From: Gordonia otitidis NBRC 100426
Lineage (GTDB): Bacteria > Actinomycetota > Actinomycetes > Mycobacteriales > Mycobacteriaceae
Direction: 5' to 3'
DNA: 64,000 bases
NCBI RefSeq assembly: GCF_000248075.1
Contig: NZ_BAFB01000170.1
Span: forward strand, 39,515-103,514
Below are positions 59,864 to 64,000 of the stretch, in pieces. The number at the start of each line of letters is the position of its first letter. Within the stretch, counting starts at the first letter, position 1. The position numbers and the translations under genes are program-made. The notes below the pieces were generated by a model that saw only the letters and a list, made by a program, of their open reading frames with translations, did no database searches and had not been told where the DNA came from.

Positions 59864-61330
59864 CTATCTCTGTGCAGTCGGGTTCTCCTCGATCGTCGCG
59901 CCGACGGCCTCCGGAGTGTGGTGCGGCGTCGTGCCGTCGGCCGCAGCCGGAAAGTCCACGGTCTGTGCGGTCGTGACGCTCGACGCCGGGACGTCGGCGA
60001 TCCGTCGTGCCTCGGGGCTCGTGGGGTCGAGCGTCGAATCGCCACGCGTCTCCTTCATGAAGTAGGCGGCTATCCAGGTCAGCGCGGCACACGCGGAGAC
60101 GTAGTAGAAGAAGACGCCTTCGTGACCGGCCTGCTTGAGGCCCAACGCGATCGGTTCTGCCGTTCCACCGAACACGGCGGTGACCAGCGCGTGCGGCAGG
60201 CCGACACCGAGCGCGCGCACCTTGGTCGGGAACAGTTCGGCTTTGACGATGGGGCTCAGTGCCGAGTAGGCGGTGACGATGGTCAGCCCGGCCATCATGA
60301 GGCAGAAGGCGACGACCGCGTTGGACACGTGACCGAGCGTCGTCATGATCGGCACGGTCAGCAGCGTGGCACCGGCACCGAAGAACAGCATCACCTTGCG
60401 ACGGCCGATCCTGTCCGAGAGCGCGCCCGCCAGCGGCTGCATGCACATGTAGACGAACAACGCGCAGAAGCTGATCCAGGCGACGGTCTCCTTGTCCATG
60501 CCCGCGGTGTTGATCATGTATTTCTGCAGGTAGGTGGTGTAGGTGTAGTAGCAGACCGTGCCGCCGATAGCGAGCGCGAAGACCAACGCGAACGACTTGC
60601 GGTACTGCATCAGGGTGCGAAGTGTTCCCTCCTGCTTCTCCGCGGAGGAGCCGAGGGCCGCCACGCGCTGCTTCTCGGCGAGGTACTGCGGCGACTCGTC
60701 CATCCCGCGCCGGATGATCATGACCGTCACCGCCGCGACCGCGCCGATCACGAACGGCACGCGCCAGCCCCACGAATCCATCTGCGCGGGAGTGAGGACC
60801 TGCAGCAGGATCAACTGCACGCCGATCGCGCAGAGTTGTCCCAGCACGATCGAGACGTATTGGAAACTGGAGAAGAACCCGCGTCGCCCCGGCGTCGCGA
60901 CCTCGGACAGATACGTCGCGCTCGAACCGAACTCGCCGCCGACCGACAGTCCCTGCAGGAGTCTGGCGAGCACGAGAATGATCGGGGCCACGATTCCGAT
61001 GGCCGAGTAGCCGGGCGTGATCGCGATGAGCAGCGACCCGGCGGCCATCAGCAGCACCGACAACGTCAGCGCATTGCGCCTACCGTATCGGTCGGCGAAT
61101 CGACCGAGGAGGTAACCGCCAAGGGGGCGCATCAGGAATCCGACGGCGAAGACCACTGCAGCCGAGAGCAATTGAGCCGTCTGGCTCTCGCTGGGGAAGA
61201 ACACCGGGGCGAAGAACACGCTGAACGCGGCGTAGACGAACCAGTCGTACCACTCGATCAGGTTTCCGATACAGCCTCGGAAGACATTGGCGACGACGCG
61301 CCTGTTGGATGCGGTGGACTGCTGTGTCAT
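59864..61330 (-). CDS. MHS-family major facilitator (KgtP/dicarboxylate-type)
   Basis: The 488-residue membrane protein has 12 predicted helices and metabolite:H+ symporter features: an N-terminal NLIEWYDWFVYA, LGRFADRYGRRNAL in loop 2-3, LLQGLSVGGEFG and ALSDRIGRRKVM. A C-terminal tail of about 50 residues is Ala/Thr/Pro-rich. Relatives carry alpha-ketoglutarate, shikimate or other carboxylates with protons. It lies between the LysR gene and the response regulator on the same strand and may be a target of either. The ATG at 61330 has AAAGGAGCG upstream. Confidence 0.92.
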   Translation of the reverse strand: MTQQSTASNRRVVANVFRGCIGNLIEWYDWFVYAAFSVFFAPVFFPSESQTAQLLSAAVVFAVGFLMRPLGGYLLGRFADRYGRRNALTLSVLLMAAGSLLIAITPGYSAIGIVAPIILVLARLLQGLSVGGEFGSSATYLSEVATPGRRGFFSSFQYVSIVLGQLCAIGVQLILLQVLTPAQMDSWGWRVPFVIGAVAAVTVMIIRRGMDESPQYLAEKQRVAALGSSAEKQEGTLRTLMQYRKSFALVFALAIGGTVCYYTYTTYLQKYMINTAGMDKETVAWISFCALFVYMCMQPLAGALSDRIGRRKVMLFFGAGATLLTVPIMTTLGHVSNAVVAFCLMMAGLTIVTAYSALSPIVKAELFPTKVRALGVGLPHALVTAVFGGTAEPIALGLKQAGHEGVFFYYVSACAALTWIAAYFMKETRGDSTLDPTSPEARRIADVPASSVTTAQTVDFPAAADGTTPHHTPEAVGATIEENPTAQR

Positions 61331-61471
61331 CGCACGCTCCTTTGTGAGGTCGAACTTGATTACGTCCTCACTGTGTCAACGGTCACAGGCTGCAGCCAAG
61401 GAGTAGAGCCGTTTCCTAACAGTCCCTTTGGACAACGAGCCGAATGTCGCGTCGGATGTGCGGTTCCGTCA

Positions 61472-62392
61472 CTATCCGACCAGCCGGGCCGAGGGCCATC
61501 GCCCCCCACTCACCGCAGAGGCTATGACCTCGCCGAGCAGGGCGACGACGACGTCGCACGCGGGCGATTGGGCAGGGTTGCGGGCGACGGCGGTGCCGAT
61601 GGTCCGCGAGAGCGGGGCACCCACGAGCGGCGCACAGGTGACCGCCTCCCGAGCGTCGATCATCATCGCAGGCGGCAATACGGTCCACCCGTGACCGTCG
61701 GCGACGAGGCGGCGCTGGAGTGCTGCGTCGTTGGTCTCGACGGCGATGGAGATGTCGCTGCCCGCGGCTGCGGCGTCGACGATGCTGCGCAATCCGTGTG
61801 GCGGCGCGGGCAGGACGAGCGGATGTCGCAACACATCTTCAAGTGACACCGGATTGTCGACGTCCAGCCCGGCCGCGCGCGGTGCCACGACCCAGAGATC
61901 CTCGCGGAGGATCGGCCTGATTCTGAACGCCGACGTCGTCGGCTGCTCGAAGAGCAGTGCGACATCCACATCGCCGACGTCCAGCCACTGCGCGAGGTGT
62001 CCCGCGTATCCGACGTCGACCCGCAGCACGATCCCGGGGTGCCGCCGGGTCACCGCAGCGACGAGGTCGGCTGCGAGCAGGCCGACGGTCGACGGCAACA
62101 AGCCCACGCTGACCCTCCCGCGCACTCCCTTCTCCACACCGGACGACACCTCGGCCCGTGCACGATCGAGTTCCTCGAGCGCACGGCGCGCGCGGTCGAG
62201 CACCTGTTTACCGTTGCCGTTCACCGACATTCCAGATCGACTGCGCTCGAACAGTTCGACGCCGAGTTCCGACTCGAGCGCGTGGATCTGTTTCGTGACG
62301 GCCGGTTGCACGATATGCAGTGCCTTCGCCGCCGCGGTCACGCTCCCGGTGTCGGCGACAGCGATCAGCGCACGCAACTGTCGAAGCTCCAT
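61472..62392 (-). CDS. LysR-family transcriptional regulator
   Basis: The 306-residue protein has the N-terminal LysR helix-turn-helix (LRALIAVADTGSVTAAAKAL through QPAVTKQIHALESELGVELF, residues 4-50) and a periplasmic-binding-type effector domain. It is divergent from the keto-acid decarboxylase operon, the usual place of a LysR activator, and a 19-bp palindrome lies between the two. The 141-bp gap to the permease gene behind it holds nothing obvious beyond the permease's ribosome binding site. Confidence 0.93.
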   Translation of the reverse strand: MELRQLRALIAVADTGSVTAAAKALHIVQPAVTKQIHALESELGVELFERSRSGMSVNGNGKQVLDRARRALEELDRARAEVSSGVEKGVRGRVSVGLLPSTVGLLAADLVAAVTRRHPGIVLRVDVGYAGHLAQWLDVGDVDVALLFEQPTTSAFRIRPILREDLWVVAPRAAGLDVDNPVSLEDVLRHPLVLPAPPHGLRSIVDAAAAGSDISIAVETNDAALQRRLVADGHGWTVLPPAMMIDAREAVTCAPLVGAPLSRTIGTAVARNPAQSPACDVVVALLGEVIASAVSGGRWPSARLVG

Positions 62393-62450
62393 CTCGACCT
62401 CGCATTTCTCTCGTCCGGTGATTCCCGCGCGAGTGTCGCCCGCCCGGGAC

Positions 62451-62469
62451 GCATTCCCGACGGGAATGC
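62451..62469. promoter_or_regulatory. 19-bp palindrome, candidate LysR binding site
   Basis: GCATTCCCG (62451-62459), A, CGGGAATGC (62461-62469) is a perfect palindrome. It contains the LysR-type T-N11-A pattern and lies 59 bases from the LysR start and 81 bases from the decarboxylase gene. Confidence 0.7.
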
Positions 62470-62549
62470 CGGACCATCACAGAATTCTATTACCACCCCA
62501 GCTCGATAACGCATGAGAATGGATGACATCCCGACGAAAGGCCAAACCG

Positions 62550-63107
62550 ATGTCCAGTGCGCCAACGCAGAGCGCCCCCGCCGAGCTTGCAGGCCCCGGC
62601 TGGCAGCGCGACGTCTTCGACGTCCTCAAACAGGGCGGCGTCACACAGATCGCTTACGTCCCCGACGCAGGCCATTCGTATGCGATCCGCGCGGCGATCG
62701 CCGATCCCGACATCACCGACGTCGTGTTGACCACGGAGGAAGAGGGTGTGGGAGTCACCGCGGGTGCGTGGCTCGGCGGTGTCCGCGCGGCGATGCTCAT
62801 GCAGAGCAGCGGCGTGGGCAACTGCGTCAACATGTTCTCGCTCCTCGAGATGTGCCGATTCCCCTTCCTGACGCTGGTCACGATGCGCGGCGAGTACGCC
62901 GAGTTCAATCCCTGGCAGATCCCGATGGGTTCGACCACCCAGCGCGCACTCGAACTCGGCGGCATCACCGTTCTGCGGGCAGACAAGCCCGACGAGGTCC
63001 GCGAGGTCACCCAGGCCGCCCTCGACTCGACCTTCCTCGCAGGAGAACGCACCGCGGTGCTACTCGGCCAGAGCCTCATCGGCCGCAAGAAATGGGAGCG
63101 CAACTGA
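62550..63107 (+). CDS. TPP-dependent alpha-keto-acid decarboxylase, N-terminal subunit
   Basis: The 185-residue protein is the pyrimidine-binding (PYR) half of a split thiamine-diphosphate decarboxylase, like the alpha subunit of sulfopyruvate or phosphonopyruvate decarboxylase. It has IAYVPDAGHSY near residue 34, the activating Glu in TTEEEGVGV (61-69) and LMQSSGVGNCVNMFSLLEM. The ATG at 62550 follows AAAGG by nine bases; an earlier ATG at 62523 lacks this. The other half is the next gene, one base downstream. Confidence 0.87.
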   Translation: MSSAPTQSAPAELAGPGWQRDVFDVLKQGGVTQIAYVPDAGHSYAIRAAIADPDITDVVLTTEEEGVGVTAGAWLGGVRAAMLMQSSGVGNCVNMFSLLEMCRFPFLTLVTMRGEYAEFNPWQIPMGSTTQRALELGGITVLRADKPDEVREVTQAALDSTFLAGERTAVLLGQSLIGRKKWERN

Positions 63108-63108
63108 C

Positions 63109-63766
63109 ATGACCACGACAACCGCACACCCCGGCGCCTCCCCCGGCGTCTCGGACGCGACGGCAACACCCGACGACGCCGCGACCGCAGCCACACCGAT
63201 GGATCGCCGCCTGTTCGTGTCGGCCTTGCTGGATCAGGTTCCCGACGCCCTCGTCGTCACCGGGCTCGGCTCGGCGTCGTACGACGTCTTCGCCCACGGC
63301 GAGCGCGAGCAGAACTTCTACCTGTGGGGCGCCATGGGCGGGTCGGTCCCGGTGGGACTCGGACTCGCACTGGCGCAGCCCGAGCGTTCCGTCCTAGTCG
63401 TGACCGGCGACGGTGAGATGCTCATGGGGATCGGCTCGCTCGGCTCGGCGGCCGTGCGGGCCCCCGAGAACCTCACGGTGCTGGTTCTCGACAACGGCCA
63501 CTTCGGTGAAACCGGTATGCAGCGCAGTCATTCCGGGCTCGGCGCCCGACTCGTCGACGTTGCGCGGGGCTTCGGAATCGCCGACTGCCGAGAGGTCCAC
63601 TCCGTCGATGAGGTGACCGACATCGCGTCGATCATCAACGCGCGCAACGGGCTGTCGTTCGTGCAGGCGCACATCAACACCGACGAACCGCCCCGCCCTG
63701 CCGCCGCGCGACGGTGTCGCCGTGAAGAACAAGTTCCGCGCAGCGCTCGGGCTGGAGACTTTCTGA
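63109..63766 (+). CDS. TPP-dependent alpha-keto-acid decarboxylase, C-terminal subunit (frameshifted)
   Basis: This is the diphosphate-binding (PP) half of the split decarboxylase. It has a disordered Ala/Thr-rich start, WGAMGGSVPVGLGLA, and the thiamine-diphosphate motif GDGEMLMGIG followed by LDNGHFGETG. A CCCC run at 63691-63694 shifts the frame. As written, the frame has no stop and runs straight into the aldehyde dehydrogenase. In the next frame the expected tail (LPPRDGVAVKNKFRAALG) ends at TGA 63764-63766. One extra C explains it. Sequencing error is the simplest reading; a true fusion is less likely. Confidence 0.8.
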
Positions 63767-64000
63767 TGACGGACAACACGATGCAGCCATATCAACTCCG
63801 GATCAACGGACGCTGGTGCGACAGCGACAGTGGTGAGTCGTTCGATTCCTTCGACCCGTTCACCGGCAAGCCCTGGGCACGGATCGCCCGCGGGAACGCG
63901 GCCGACGTCGATGATGCCGTCCGAGCCGCGCACACCGCACTCACCGACAGCGCGTGGGCGGAGATGACCGCCAGCGCCCGTGGGCACCTCCTCCACCGGC
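63766..64000 (+). CDS. Aldehyde dehydrogenase, 5' part (continues past the window)
   Basis: About 78 residues are visible, with the typical start of an NAD(P)-dependent aldehyde dehydrogenase: LRINGRWCDSDSGESFDSFD, then DPFTGKPWARIA and DVDDAVRAAHTAL. Its ATG overlaps the corrected decarboxylase stop as TGATG, indicating translational coupling. The decarboxylase would turn an alpha-keto acid into an aldehyde and this enzyme would oxidise it. The catalytic Cys lies beyond the window. Confidence 0.85.
   Translation, partial: MTDNTMQPYQLRINGRWCDSDSGESFDSFDPFTGKPWARIARGNAADVDDAVRAAHTALTDSAWAEMTASARGHLLHR

Noticed and set aside
59834..61846. 670-codon open frame on the plus strand antisense to the MHS permease and part of the LysR gene
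   Set aside because: The permease on the minus strand has clear helices and motifs; the opposite frame is a charged, low-complexity shadow.

Overview
The window is high-GC actinobacterial chromosome. Gene content and order point to the mycolic-acid-containing Mycobacteriales, most likely Gordonia or a close relative (Rhodococcus, Williamsia). Several blocks keep the gene order of the Mycobacterium tuberculosis loci lpqE-radA-disA-canB-mutY, yrbE4A/mce4-hsd4A-fadE26/27-fadD17, fadD19-echA19, ltp4-ltp3, cyp125-fadA5-ddn and echA20-ipdABC. Species identity is inference from protein resemblance and synteny recalled from memory; no database search was run.

Region 1 (1-9.5 kb) is housekeeping and genome maintenance: the end of lpqE, radA behind a PafBC-type DNA-damage promoter, a hot-dog thioesterase, the c-di-AMP synthase disA, a secreted/anchored protein, a beta-carbonic anhydrase, mutY, a Pro/Gly-rich membrane protein, a hydrolase, the haem-degrading enzyme mhuD and a LON-domain protein.

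Region 2 (9.5-29 kb) begins the sterol catabolic region. It has an aldehyde dehydrogenase behind a KstR-type operator, two short-chain dehydrogenases, and a complete mce4 sterol-import operon read on the minus strand (yrbE4A, yrbE4B, mce4A-F, two Mce-associated membrane proteins). Upstream of it lie hsd4A and a ferredoxin, with the divergent operon chsE1-chsE2-fadD17 (side-chain beta-oxidation).

Region 3 (29-44 kb) mixes sterol genes (fadD19/echA19, a flavin oxidoreductase, a tandem DUF35-like protein with ltp4 and ltp3, a ketosteroid-isomerase-like protein, cyp125) with accessory material. The accessory part includes two AbiEi/Vsr-like nuclease-type genes, each lying among palindromic or direct repeats, and a stand-alone CYP102-like P450 at the position cyp142 holds in M. 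tuberculosis.

Region 4 (44-57 kb) holds fadA5, a Ddn-like protein, a TetR regulator with a second CYP125-like gene, fadD8, a GyrA-like/GNAT fusion, two SDRs and the operon echA20-ipdA-ipdB-ipdC for the last steroid rings. Region 5 (57-64 kb) has a three-gene signalling operon (response regulator, histidine kinase, TAXI lipoprotein), an MHS-type permease, and a LysR-controlled alpha-keto-acid decarboxylase/aldehyde dehydrogenase operon that runs off the window.

At least eight good matches to the KstR operator TnnAACnnGTTnnA tie the sterol genes together as one regulon. The expected flow is import by Mce4, side-chain oxidation by Cyp125, CoA activation by FadD19/FadD17, beta-oxidation (ChsE1E2, EchA19, Hsd4A, FadA5), branched side-chain cleavage by Ltp3/Ltp4, and ring C/D breakdown by EchA20 and IpdABC. 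Two genes (30691-31837 and 63109-63766) carry single-base frameshifts in C4 runs that could be real or sequencing errors. No tRNA, rRNA, CRISPR array, transposase or phage gene was seen.
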